Positions 37,355 to 48,264 of a DNA stretch of 64,000 bases are shown here, piece after piece. The notes beneath the pieces are model-generated. The model was not told the origin of the DNA. It worked only from the letters and a program-made list of their open reading frames with translations, and did not search any database. Both the position numbers and the translations under genes were made by a program. Numbering within the stretch: position 1 is the stretch's first letter; each line of letters begins with the position of its first letter. The stretch is from Buddleja alternifolia (lineage: Eukaryota > Streptophyta > Magnoliopsida > Lamiales > Scrophulariaceae), in NCBI GenBank assembly GCA_019426215.1, contig CM033393.1:50718645-50782644 (forward strand), written 5' to 3'.

Positions 37355-37665
37355 TGCACCTCCAAAAACTACAGAAATCGAGTTGAATCGTCAAATTGAA
37401 GTCTTCCGCAAAATTTGACAACAATGTCGCCAGTCTTCTATGGGAAATATCAATCAATTGTACAGAATTTGGAATCAATTGAAGATCCCTAATTCAAAAA
37501 CCCGAATGGTTGCACTTCCAAAAACTATAAAAATCGAATTCGAATTGTCAAATTGTAGTCTTCTGCAACATAGGACAACAATGTCGCAAGTCTTCTCTGG
37601 GAAGTATCAATTAATTGTAAAGAATTTGGAATCAATTGAAAAACCCTAATTGAACAATCCTAAGT
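37355..37665. repeat. 156-bp direct repeat in the MULE 5' region, two copies
   Basis: TCCAAAAACT starts at 37361 and 37517; each copy contains GACAACAATGTCGC, AGTCTTCT and GAATTTGGAATCAATTGAA. Part of the second copy is present again at 40265-40350, as the left end of the second DUF295 unit. Confidence 0.85.
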
Positions 37666-38179
37666 TTACAGTTTTGGAGGGAATCGCGATTTGGCGCCAG
37701 GCTGGGGCGGCTGCTAAGCATTTATTTCAGTTTTTTTTTCTTTTTAATTCAAAGTCATGAAAGGTTAATTTAGACATTTACAAAGTCCTGATCTTTATTT
37801 TCTTTTATTACATATTTTCAGTAAGGGTATAAAAGAAATTTCCCAAATGCTGAATTTTTCTTTTGTTTTATTATCATGCCTTAGTAAGGGTATTTGTGTA
37901 CTTTCAATCTAATGGGTCCCATATGGGACATTCTTTGCAAGGCCTTGTGTAATTTGCAAGGACTTGTGCAATTTTGAACTCTTTTTGCTAATATCCCAGT
38001 TACATGACCGTTTTTAAAAGATAGAACCCTAGTTTTGAAGTTGCATACGCCGCTTCAAAAGAAAAAAGTTACATAGCCTATATCTCTTCCAGAAAACCCT
38101 AGTTCAGAAGTTACTCATATTATATTCACCATAAAACCAAAAAAAGAGAAGTTGCTCATATTACCCAAAAAAAAAAAAA

Positions 38180-38395
38180 ATGCAGTTACTCAAAAGTTTG
38201 GTTAGAAAAAGATATTCGTTTCCTGAGAAATGGGCCACCTTGTCTCGAGCCATACGTGGGCTGGAACGTGGCAGTAAAGTCTTCTTTGCGGTGCGGATCG
38301 GCACTTCACCGCTTCAATCGAGTCAATCCCTTCCTCAACTCCAAGAGGAGGCGACACTTTCACCGCTTCGATCGGCTTTTGTCTTGACTGCTACT
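38180..38395 (+). pseudogene. Truncated DUF295 5' fragment, unit 1
   Basis: Encodes a close relative of the first 60 residues of the gene at 38940 (VRKRYSFPEKWATLSRAIRG...). About 40 bases are missing where the full gene has MLPSVISPWLMIP, so the frame changes after the Ser-rich segment; the sequence then leaves the family. A matching fragment is in unit 2. Confidence 0.8.
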
Positions 38396-38408
38396 GTAAC
38401 TTTTGTTT

Positions 38409-38939
38409 CCTATAGAAACAAAACCAAACGTTATCTCACAAAAAAAACATCCAAAAACAACTTTCAAAATAAAATCAAATACAATTTCATCAAATACGCA
38501 CGTGTCTCCATAAATTTTTCACCAATAATTATCACCAAAATATCATCCCAAAACATAACCACATATAGTCCAAAATTTTGGTTGAAATTTCGAGGGAAAT
38601 TTAAGACAAGAAAAGGCTTCAATGATAAATATAATAAAAGTTTTTAGAAAATAGTTTGAATAAATCAGATTTTTTTTAAAAATATAAAATAAACAAAATG
38701 AAAACCTTAGATGCAACGACTCACCAATATTTTACAAAATACAAATTATTTTTATAAAAAACCACAAATGGGCGAAGAAAAACACAAAAAGCCCAAAACA
38801 TCAGACCAAACACTAACTGGGCGAAGTCGGCTCGCGAAATGGGAGCCCAAAACAAAAAAGTTACATAGCCGTCTTCTTCAAAAGAAAAAAGTTACATAGC
38901 CTATATCTCTTCCAGAAAACCCTAAAAAGAAAAGAAAAA
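38409..38939. repeat. Spacer inside DUF295 unit 1, related to the hAT element interior
   Basis: 38409-38595 resembles 29672-29835, sharing GAAACAAAACCAAAC, TTTTTCACCAATAATT and CAAAATATCATCCCAAAACA. Further on, the leader AAAAGTTACATAGCC...CCAGAAAACCCTA occurs again just before the full gene, as it does before the truncated fragment. Confidence 0.75.
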
Positions 38940-40190
38940 ATGGAGATACTCAAAAGTATGGTTAGAAAAAGTTATTCGTATCCTGAGAAATCGGCCACCT
39001 TGTCTCGAGCCATACGTGGACTGGAACGTGGTAGTAAAGTCTTCGTTGCGGTGCGGATCGGCACTTTCATCGCTTCGATCGAGTCAATCCCTTCCTCAAC
39101 GATGTTGCCTTCAGTAATTTCACCGTGGCTGATGATACCTCCAAGAGGAGGCGGCTTCCCCAGGGGTAGTTACTGGTTCTACACCCTAGCAGAGCAAGCA
39201 TACATAGGTCTCGTCAAGAGATGCCAAGGAGGAGAAGTAGTACCACACGACGACAACGTTCAGATCCTCGGGTCATCCCACGGCTGGATCGCATCCTTTA
39301 ACCGGCAGAATCACGATTTGATTCTTTCTAATCCCCTCTCTGGTCGTCACGTAAAGCTTCCCCCCATTCACACCTTACCTATCCCCGAATCTAACTTAAA
39401 AGGTGGGTACGGCTGCGTAAATAAGCTGATACTTTCTTGTTCCCCTGTTGAAGAAAGCCGCCATGAAAAGTGCCGTGCAATGATGACTTTCGGTCCCATG
39501 AATTTATTGGCATTCTGCCTGCCCGGCTCCAGCAAGGAGTGGACTCACATAGGGAAGCCGCGTTTGGAAAATGGTTGGTGGGGGCTAATGCCAAGATCAT
39601 ATGAATGTTTAGTCTTCTCTAGTAAATCTGGCCTTTTCTTCTGTGTGTGTGGAAATGGAGACTTGGAGGCCTGGGATTTACGAGAACCCGAATCTCCGGG
39701 TCTTATTTTGATGAACGTCAAGTGTCCTCTGACCACCTGCTCGGATAATGTCAATGTCAAAAAGTTGTCATTTCTGGTGGTTGATTCCTTCTCTGGCGAT
39801 CTCTATATGGTGAATCGACGTGTGATTGCAGAGCAACAACATGATTTATGTGGTTATGAGGGTTGTCTGTACCGGACTTGTGGTTTTGATGTTTTTAAGT
39901 TTTGTGGTAACGAATCTGAATTTAAGTACATGGACCGTTCCTTGGATGGTCTGGCAATGTTTGTTGGTAAGAACCATTCATTTGCGCTGAGAGCGAGTGA
40001 CTTCCCTGGATTGAAGCCCAACTCCATATATTTTGCTGGAGTGGATGAGGCAAGTAATTTATCTGATCAGCCATTTGAGCAAGAGATTGGCATGTTCGAT
40101 TATGAAAACGGGAATTTTTCGCCCTGGTATACTCCCTCTATAAAAAGCACGTTTGGATGTGCGATGTGGCACACTCCAACCTCGGTTTAG
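38940..40190 (+). CDS. DUF295-domain protein, tandem copy 1
   Basis: Single-exon gene of 416 residues; the ATG at 38940 follows an A-rich leader. The DUF295 beta-propeller-like region holds GSSHGWIASFNRQNHDLIL, NPLSGRHVKLPPIHTLP, CRAMMTFGPMNLLAFCLPGS and a C-terminal SLDGLAMFVGKNHSFALRAS, then LKPNSIYFAG and WHTPTSV at the end. No F-box is visible at the N-terminus, so it is not a typical F-box/DUF295 ubiquitin-ligase receptor; related F-box-less plant DUF295 proteins are reported in organelles. Function is unknown. It is about 94.5% identical to copy 2 (I count 23 differences in 416), and the differences are spread through the protein, with a cluster at GKPRLENGWWGLM. Confidence 0.8.
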   Translation: MEILKSMVRKSYSYPEKSATLSRAIRGLERGSKVFVAVRIGTFIASIESIPSSTMLPSVISPWLMIPPRGGGFPRGSYWFYTLAEQAYIGLVKRCQGGEVVPHDDNVQILGSSHGWIASFNRQNHDLILSNPLSGRHVKLPPIHTLPIPESNLKGGYGCVNKLILSCSPVEESRHEKCRAMMTFGPMNLLAFCLPGSSKEWTHIGKPRLENGWWGLMPRSYECLVFSSKSGLFFCVCGNGDLEAWDLREPESPGLILMNVKCPLTTCSDNVNVKKLSFLVVDSFSGDLYMVNRRVIAEQQHDLCGYEGCLYRTCGFDVFKFCGNESEFKYMDRSLDGLAMFVGKNHSFALRASDFPGLKPNSIYFAGVDEASNLSDQPFEQEIGMFDYENGNFSPWYTPSIKSTFGCAMWHTPTSV

Positions 40191-40229
40191 GAAGGAAGGA
40201 TTTCTAGATTATTATCTGTTATCTATTAT

Positions 40230-40872
40230 GGATTTCTGGTGACATTGTGCGATGTGTCACAATGTTGTCACAATGTCGCAAGTCTTCTCTGGGAAGTATC
40301 AATTAATTGTAAAAAATTTGGAATCAATTGAAAAATCCTAATTGAACAATCCTAAGTTTACAGTTTTGGAGGGAATCGCGATTTGGCGCCAGGCTGGGGC
40401 GGCTGCTAAGCATTTATTTCAGTTTTTTTTTCTTTTTAATTCAAAGTCATGAAATGTTAATTTAGACATTTACAAAGTCTTGATCTTTATTTTCTTTTAT
40501 TACATATTTTCAGTAAGGGTATAAAAGAAATTTTTCAAATGCTGAATTTTTTTTTTGTTTTATTATCATGTCTTAGTAAGGGTATTTGTGTACTTTCAAT
40601 CTAATGGATCCTATATGGGACATTCTTTGCAAGGGCTTGTGTAATTTGCAAGGACTTGTGCAATTTTGAACTCTTTTTGCTAATATCCCAGTTACATGAC
40701 CATTTTTAAAAGATAGAACCCTAGTTTTGAAGTTGCATACGCCGCTTCAAAAGAAAAAAGTTACATAGCCTATATCTATTCCAGAAAACCCTAGTTCAGA
40801 AGTTACTCATATTATATTCACCATAAAACCAAAAAAAGAGAAGTTGCTCATATTAACCAAAAAAAAAAAAAA
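40230..40872. other. Junction between the two DUF295 units
   Basis: About 40 bp of unique sequence (40230-40268), containing repeated GTCACAATGT words, separates the units. It is followed by the MULE-derived left end and T-rich upstream region of unit 2. No separate gene. Confidence 0.7.
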
Positions 40873-41090
40873 ATGCACTTACTCAAAAGTTTGGTTAGAA
40901 AAAGTTATTCGTTTATTGAGAAATGGGCCACCTTATCTCGAGCCATACGTGGGCTGGAACGTGGCAGTAAAGTCTTCTTTGCGGTGCGGATCGGCACTTT
41001 CACCGCTTCGATCGAGTCAATCCCTTCCTCAACTCCAAGAGAAGGCGGCACTTTCACCGCTTCGATCGGCTTTTGTCTTGACTGCTACTG
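40873..41090 (+). pseudogene. Truncated DUF295 5' fragment, unit 2
   Basis: Counterpart of 38180-38395. It reads through RAIRGLERGSKVFFAVRIG and the Ser-rich segment, then jumps to PREGG, showing the same internal deletion as unit 1. The deletion therefore predates the tandem duplication. Confidence 0.82.
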
Positions 41091-41634
41091 TAACTTTTGT
41101 TTATTATAGAAACAAAACCAAACATTATCTCACAAAAAAAACATCCAAAAACAACTTTCAAAATAAAATCAAATACAATTTCATCAAATACGCACGTGTC
41201 CCCTTAAATTTTTCACCAATAATTCTCACCAAAATACCATCCCAAAACATAACCACATATAGTCCAAAATTTTGGTTGAAATTTCGAGGGAAATTTAAGA
41301 CAAGAAAAGGCTTCAATGATAAATATAATAAAAGTTTTTAGAAAATAGTTTGAATAAATCAGATTTTTTTTTAAAAATATAAAATAAACAAAATGAAAAC
41401 CTTAGATGCAACGACTCGCCAATATTTTACAAAATACAAATTATTTTTATAAAAAACCACAAATAGGCGAAGAAAAACACAAAAAGCCCAAAACATCAGA
41501 CCAAACACTAACTGGGCGAAGTGGGCTCGCGAAATGGGAGCCCAAAACAAAAAAGTTACATAGCCGTCTTCTTCAAAAGAAAAAAGTTACATAGCCTATA
41601 TCTCTTCCAGAAAACCCTAAAAAGAACAGAAAAA
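41091..41634. repeat. Spacer inside DUF295 unit 2
   Basis: Near-copy of 38396-38939, including the segment related to 29672-29835 (here 41104-41290) and the repeated AAAAGTTACATAGCC leader. No independent gene. Confidence 0.75.
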
Positions 41635-42885
41635 ATGCAGGTACTCAAAAGTATGGTTAGAAAAAGTTATTCGTATCCTGAGAAATCGGCCACCTTGTCT
41701 CGAGCCATACGTGAGCTGGAAAGTGGTAGTAAAGTCTTCGTTGCGGTGCGGATCGGCACTTTCACCGCTTCGATCGAGTCAATCCCTTCCTCAACGATGT
41801 TGCCTTCAGTAATTTCTCCGTGGCTGATGATACCTCCAAGAGGAGGCGGCTTCCCCAAGGGTAGTTACTGGTTCTACAGCCTAGCAGAGCAAGCATACAT
41901 AGGTCTCGTCAAGAGATGCCAAGGAGGAGAAGTAGTACCACACGACGACAACGTTCAGATCCTCGGGTCATCCCACGGCTGGATCGCATCCTTTAACCGG
42001 CAGAATCACGATTTGATTCTTTCTAATCCCCTCTCTGGTCGTCACGTAAAGCTTCCCCCCATTCACACCTTACCTATCCCCGAATCTAACTTAAAAGGTG
42101 GGTACGGCTGCGTAAATAAGCTGATACTTTCTTGTTCCCCTGTTGAAGAAAGCCGCCATGAAAAGTGCCGTGCAATGATGACTTTCGGTCCCATGGATTT
42201 ATTGGCATTCTGCCTGCCCGGCTCCAGCAAGGAGTGGACTCACATAGGGAAGCCGCATTTGAAAAATGGTCGGTGGGAGCTAATACCAAGATCATATGAA
42301 TGTTTAGTCTTCTCTAGTAAATATGGCCTTTTCTTCTGTGTGTGTGGAAATGGAGACTTGGAGGCCTGGGATTTACGAGAACCCGAATGTCCGGGTCTTC
42401 TTTTGATGAACGTCAAGTGTCCTCTGACCACCTGCTCGGAGGATGTCAATGTCAAAAAGTTGTCATTTCTGGTGGCTGATTCCTTCTCTGGCGATCTCTA
42501 TATGGTGAATCGACGTGTGATTGCAGAACAACAACATGATTTATGTGGTTATGAGGGTTGTCTGTACCGGACTCGTGGTTTTGATGTTTTTAAGTTTGAT
42601 GGTAGCGAATCTAAATTTAAGTACATGGACCGTTCCTTGGATGGTCTGGCAATGTTTGTTGGTAAGAACCATTCATTTGCGCTGAGAGCGAGTGACTTCC
42701 CTGGATTGAAGCCCAACTCCATATATTTTGCTGGAGTGGATGAGGCAAGTAATTTATCTGATCAGCCATTTGAGCAAGAGATTGGCATGTTCGATTATGA
42801 AAACGGGAATTTTTCGCCCTGGTATACTCCCTCTATAAAAAGCACGTTTGGATGTGCGATGTGGCACACTCCAACCTCGGTTTAG
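41635..42885 (+). CDS. DUF295-domain protein, tandem copy 2
   Basis: Single exon, 416 residues, from the ATG at 41635. An in-frame upstream extension back to 41521 exists but is leader sequence shared with copy 1, where it is out of frame, so I set the start at 41635. It has the same DUF295 landmarks as copy 1: GSSHGWIASFNRQNHDLIL, HVKLPPIHTLP, FGPMDLLAFCLPGS, GKNHSFALRAS and LKPNSIYFAG. It is intact and shows no sign of decay. Function is unknown, as for copy 1. Confidence 0.8.
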   Translation: MQVLKSMVRKSYSYPEKSATLSRAIRELESGSKVFVAVRIGTFTASIESIPSSTMLPSVISPWLMIPPRGGGFPKGSYWFYSLAEQAYIGLVKRCQGGEVVPHDDNVQILGSSHGWIASFNRQNHDLILSNPLSGRHVKLPPIHTLPIPESNLKGGYGCVNKLILSCSPVEESRHEKCRAMMTFGPMDLLAFCLPGSSKEWTHIGKPHLKNGRWELIPRSYECLVFSSKYGLFFCVCGNGDLEAWDLREPECPGLLLMNVKCPLTTCSEDVNVKKLSFLVADSFSGDLYMVNRRVIAEQQHDLCGYEGCLYRTRGFDVFKFDGSESKFKYMDRSLDGLAMFVGKNHSFALRASDFPGLKPNSIYFAGVDEASNLSDQPFEQEIGMFDYENGNFSPWYTPSIKSTFGCAMWHTPTSV

Positions 42886-42924
42886 GAAGGAAGGATTTCT
42901 AGATTATTATCTGTTATCTATTAT

Positions 42925-43839
42925 GTTTTGTCTTATAGCAATATAGCTTCTTCTTTTAACAAGGAGGGCATGCTCTATTTTGAAAAATTATTTTTTTCAG
43001 TAAAAATTTTCAAAAAATGTAGATGGGTGGCTGTTATCAAATTTTCTTTTAAAAGATTTTTGAAAAAATTCTTCCCAAGAAAGAGAAAATTAACTTTAGA
43101 TTATTCATGATTTGACAGTTTCTGATTAAAAAGATTTTATCTGATTTTTCGCAACTCCAAATAAAAAATTAATCACATATTTTAATGTAAAATAACACAA
43201 GATGTAAAATAAGATTCATTTGCCTATTTTTTGAATTTGACTAAAATTCGTATATGAAATATTATATTTAAACACAAATTTTCACAATAAAAAATATATC
43301 ACATCAATCATAATCATTATATATTTTTCTTTAAATAAAAATTCATCCAAACACATTTTTAACATCATATTTTTTATCTCTAAAAACAATTTTTCTCACT
43401 TTTATTGTAAAAAAAATTCTTCGAAATGATATGCCATCCAATTAAGCCCGCTTCCAACCTGCTGTTTGTCTGTTTAACAGTATAGCAGTATTATTTGAAT
43501 TTTTTAGTTTATAATTCTCTTTAATTAATGGGTTTGCTATCATGCTCGTTACTCTTTTATTGAGAATTTTAAATAAATAATATAAAAATAAATGAGAATT
43601 AAAAAAATAATACAATAAAAATTCGGGTTCAGAAAATAGTATATTCCGCGTTGTTCAAGCACAAAATAGACATATTTACATTTTTTTTTCCTGCTTCCCT
43701 TTTTTTACTCTCTCTCTCTCTTCTTTTTCATCCTCATCATCTCTTTCATCTTTTCTTCATCTCATCTTCACCTTCACCTTCATCTTCTTCATCATTCTCA
43801 ACAATATAAGGTAAATTTTACATATTATTGCTTTATGAA
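42925..43839. other. Intergenic region after the DUF295 pair
   Basis: AT-rich. Near 43430-43450 the minus strand reads GGGCTTAATTGGATGGCATA, similar to 22083-22105, so this may be one end of a small element. A CT-rich stretch at 43711-43800 followed by AAG|GTAAAT looks like an untranslated exon with a donor site, but no partner exon is established. Confidence 0.5.
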
Positions 43840-44914
43840 ATATATAATTCGAATTTTTGTATAATTTATGGTTTAAATTTGTGAAGTTTTATAATGTAAT
43901 TTCGAATTTGGGCTTTAGATGTAATTTTTATTTTTTGTTGAATTTTATCAATTTAATGTTTGAATTTGTGGAATTTTGTAGTGTAATTTAGAATTTAGGG
44001 TTTAGTTGTAATTTCAAATTTTTATGGAATTTTGTAGTGTAATTTCGAATTTAGGATTTAGGTGTAATTTTGAATTTTTGTGGAATTTTGTAGTGTATTT
44101 TTGAATTTAGGGTTTAGGGGTAATTTTGAATTTTTGTGGAATTTTGTTGTAATTTTGAATTTTTATGGAATTTTGTAGTGTATTTTCGAATTTAGGGTTT
44201 AGATGTAATTTGAATTTTTGTGGAATTTTGTAGTGTAATTTTGAATTTATGTTTTATGTGTCGAATTTTTGTGGAATTTATCAATTTAGGTTTAAATTTG
44301 TGAATTTTGTAGTGTAATTTCGAATTTTTGTGAAATTTTGTAGTGTATTTTTCGAATTTAGGGTTTAGGTGTAATTTCAAATTTTTGTGGAATTTTGTAG
44401 CGTAACTTCGAATAGTTGTGGAATTTTGTTGTGGAATTTTGAATTTATGGTTTATGTGTAGTTTTGAATTTTTGTGGAATTTATCAATTTAGGTTTAAAT
44501 TTATGAAATTTTGTAGTGTAATTTTGAATTTAAGGTGTAGGTGTAATTTCGAAATTTTGTGGAATTTATCAATTTAGTTTAAAATTTGTGGATTTTTGAA
44601 GTTTAATTTATATTTGTTATAATTTTGATATTTTGGCTCTAATTTCGAATTGTTGGTATAATTTTGATATAATTTGTTTATTTTTGATTTTTTCTATCTA
44701 ATTTTGAATTATCATGTTATTCTTGAATTGGTAGCTATAATCTTGAAATAGTAGGTTTAATTTTGCATTTAAAAATATAATCTCGAATTATTAGTTATAA
44801 TCTTAAATTTTTAAGGTATAATTTTTAATTAGTATGTTGAATGTCAATTATTTTTTTTATCTATAATCTTTAATTTTTAGGTATAAACTCTAATTTTTAT
44901 GGAAAATTTTCATA
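43840..44914. repeat. AT-rich minisatellite, about 56-bp period, grading into shorter repeats
   Basis: GGAATTTTGTA recurs at about 43969, 44025, 44081 and 44137, 56 bp apart, then at 44166 and 44220 with slips. Units contain AATTTAGGGTTTAGG, close to the plant telomere unit. From about 44600 the array changes to AATCTTGAATT / GGTATAATTTT words. The same words continue at 51995-52080, so the array was cut by the Helitron inserted at 44915. Confidence 0.88.
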
Positions 44915-45369
44915 TCTATATATAATAAATTACAACATTTGAGGCCATCCAAGTAAGCGCACGTGTGGATGGCCTAATTGAGCACAATTTTGCCACATAA
45001 ACAAGATTGAATAAATAGACATACATATTAAATAAATAAAAAAAAACAATCTTAACAACTTCACATATTTTCCGATAAAAATAATAACTAATAGATTTCT
45101 TCATTCCAAATTCCAAAATTTCAAATTTTAAATTAATAACTAAAGAATATGGTTATAAGAAGATTTAGCCAGAAATTGAAAAAAAAATGATTTCGTGAAA
45201 GTGGATCGTTTCTACCACATAATCCAAATCTCACCAATATCATTAGTTGGAGAAAATCATAATCCTAATGAAATCTACTAATACATAATCAACATCTGAT
45301 TTTCAAATTTCAAAAAATATTCAAACCAAAATTTTAGTTCATAAAATTTAGAGACTTATGATATTCAAA

Positions 45370-47634
45370 CTAGATGTAACCCCGTGCCAAGGCACGGGAT
45401 ATTATATGAACAAATATATTAAAAGATCCCATTATATATTTTATTTATTTATAATCTACAAAATTTTAAAAATGGATCAATTTATCATCAAAAAAATTCT
45501 TCATATGAGTGTTTAAATCATATTTATTTTGTTTAAAAAATAATTATACATCTAAAACAATATTAAAAAAATAAAAGTGAGGTAACTATCATTAATAAAA
45601 ATTTGACTCAATTTAGTTGATTATTAAATCTTATTATTTATTTATAAAAATTAATAATACATGATTTGTAAGTATAATGTAATAGTTAAAAGGTGATTAA
45701 TAATTATCATTGATAAGTGAAATGGATGCAGAAAACTTATTTTCTATTTGAATTGAACTATATTGGTAATCAACTTATTTTGAATTTGAAATGTGACTAT
45801 ATCTATCCAAGTTCCGTAAGAAGGCACATGATACCGATTATAGAGAAAAATAATTAAAAATGTATACAAAATTTATTGTTTATATGTTGCAAATTAAAAC
45901 TCAAATTCGATGTGAAAATTGATCTTGTGCAAGGGTATATAAATTTACTACGCATTGGACCTCCCGATGGTACGCCTCTCTTCTCTGATTTAAGCTCGAT
46001 CCACTTAATTTTGTTGTCTACAAACAAAAGTTATTACGGAAAAAGTTATATATCTGCTATTTTATTGTCTGTTTCCCCCATATATACTTTTGTATTGTAT
46101 TAATGATGGGATGTTTAAATTCTAAAATAATCTATTATACTTAAACTTTTTCATTAAAATTTATATGGGCATGCAAAAAGAAATTCCACTTTTGAACTTT
46201 TTGTAAAAGTATAATAATAACGAAAAGGTTAAGCAAGAGGACAAAAAAAAAACTTGAAAAGGAAAAGGTGACTAATAAAAGTAGTCTTCAAATGAAATTA
46301 GTGAAAGACGTAGTCAGTCTTGGATGATTTTACACATTAAAATCAATACAACATAACAAACAATTAAGAAGGTAAACACTATAATAAATCAAGTATTTGA
46401 TTTAATGATTATAAAAAAATAGTATTTGATTTAATTGGTAATATCTGATCGATGTAATAATTATTTGTCCACAAGAGAAGAAAAACAAATATCATTAGTC
46501 TCAAGGGCCAAGTACGTGGACAAAAAGACATGCTAATTGACAAAGCAATGTCCAAAATAGTTTCACTTGTTTTAGATTGTTCTAAAGTAATTTACTAAGA
46601 AAAATATCCCACAATAAAAAAAAATCTCCTATCAAATCCACAGATAGAAAAAGAATAAAATGATTAAGCACAATGTACTATAAGCCTCGTTGCATGACTA
46701 AAAAACTTAGATATATAGGGGCGGGGGCTTGAAGAAAATATAAATCCATAATGGTTAGATAAAATTGTTACGTGTATTCTAATAAACTCAACAAAGAAAC
46801 GATATAAAAAGTAATCCAAGTCCCACCAATATTTTGTATTGAATGTTTTACAAAAGAATATATATATATATATATGTATGTATGTGTGTGTATTAAATCA
46901 ATGAGTAGAAATATATTGTTATATATAGTGGCAATTCATCATATTGAAAGAAGAAAAAACCGTGGAGAGACAATATATCAAGGAAGTATAAATGGATGTT
47001 GTTAAATTAAAATCTTAAAATATGTGGAGAGAGATCTTTACATTAATAGAATACAAAAGGAAATATTAACAGAATCTTGAAAGCCAAACAACAAGGGGCA
47101 CGAAAATTTACTAATGTCTTTGATGTCATTACTGTTAAATTTATGAAAATTTGAATAGTATTGCAACTACAGCAAATGCAAATGATGAGTGTCAAGATTT
47201 GAGATAAGTGAACATTAAATTAAATGAAATAAGGAAGCGATATATATATATATATATATTGGTAAAGTATATATATATAAAAATAAACAACTGTGGATGA
47301 TGCATAGAAAGTAGACATAAATACAAATGCTAAAAACCTCTTTAAATATGAATAAGTTGATGGAATCAAGCACAAATGAACTTCTCTACTATATATTGTA
47401 TCAAAAAACAAAAATAAAAAATGTATAGAATTTAGAAAAAATTATCAATCAAGAGAAATTAACATGCAAAATATTAATTTAAAAAATATACTCTACAATA
47501 TTCAAAAGCTTCTCATAAAAGGAGTGTAGAAAATTGTACAAGTACAAACAATGAACGTGGGAAATAAATAAAAGAGAATCAAAAAGGGAAAAGAAATGTA
47601 TGCCAAGTATAAGGATTATAGAACTGACTTACCA

Positions 47635-47665
<31 letters not shown>

Positions 47666-48264
47666 CACAACAATATGATAGCAAAATAAAAAAAAGAGTA
47701 ACATGATGAAAAAGAATATTAGAATAGAAGATAGAAAAAACAGTAAGATGAAATTAGGAAGAACTCCATTGTTGATCAGAGGATATTTAAGTTAGAGATG
47801 ACTGAAAGTTTGAATGATAGAGTAGTCTATTTAAGCTAGAGATACTCAAAGGAAGTTAAAAAAATTCCGCATATAAAGGCTTGATTGAACGAACTAATCA
47901 ATAATATTTATCTTCAAATCTTTTAGTTTGTAACAAAATATTTTAAATTACCTTTTAAATAGGCAACTATTTACTTACGTATAAAAGTACGGATTTCGAA
48001 ATAGAAACACCCAATGAAATTTGGATATGGATGTTTCTAGCATTTGATGAGTACACATGTTTTTTTTTTAAAATTAATTAATCCATCTTACTTTATCAAA
48101 AAAAGATATGATAGATTTAGATAGAGATGGATAATTACATTTATTTAAATTTAGTGAATATATATTTTTCAATTTTGCTTATGTGGCAAAATGGAGATCA
48201 ATTAGGTCATCCACATATGCGCTTACTTGAATGACGTAAAATGTTGTATTTTATTATATATAGA
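45370..48264 (-). mobile_element. Inner Helitron, minus strand, 2,895 bp
   Basis: On the minus strand the element starts TCTATATATAATAAAATACA at 48264, after a host A at 48265, and ends with hairpin CCCGTGCCTTGGCACGGG, then GTTACATCTAG at 45370, before a host T. The hairpin arms pair perfectly. Both ends match those of the outer Helitron, so both belong to one family. The interior is AT-rich with no ORF that I can support. Confidence 0.87.

Larger units (their letters stand above)
37577..42924 (+). repeat. Tandem duplication of about 2.7 kb carrying DUF295 genes
   Basis: Unit 1 runs from about 37577 to 40229 and unit 2 from about 40269 to 42924; matching points are 2,692-2,695 bp apart. Both units run from ATGTCGCAAGTCTTCTCT through a T-rich upstream region, a broken DUF295 5' piece, a segment shared with the hAT element at 29672-29835, and one full DUF295 gene. 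They diverge after the shared GTTATCTATTATG downstream of each stop codon. The left end of each unit is MULE leader sequence. Confidence 0.92.

Noticed and set aside
38940..42885. F-box function for the DUF295 pair
   Set aside because: No F-box-like LPxxLL...I segment is present at the N-termini.
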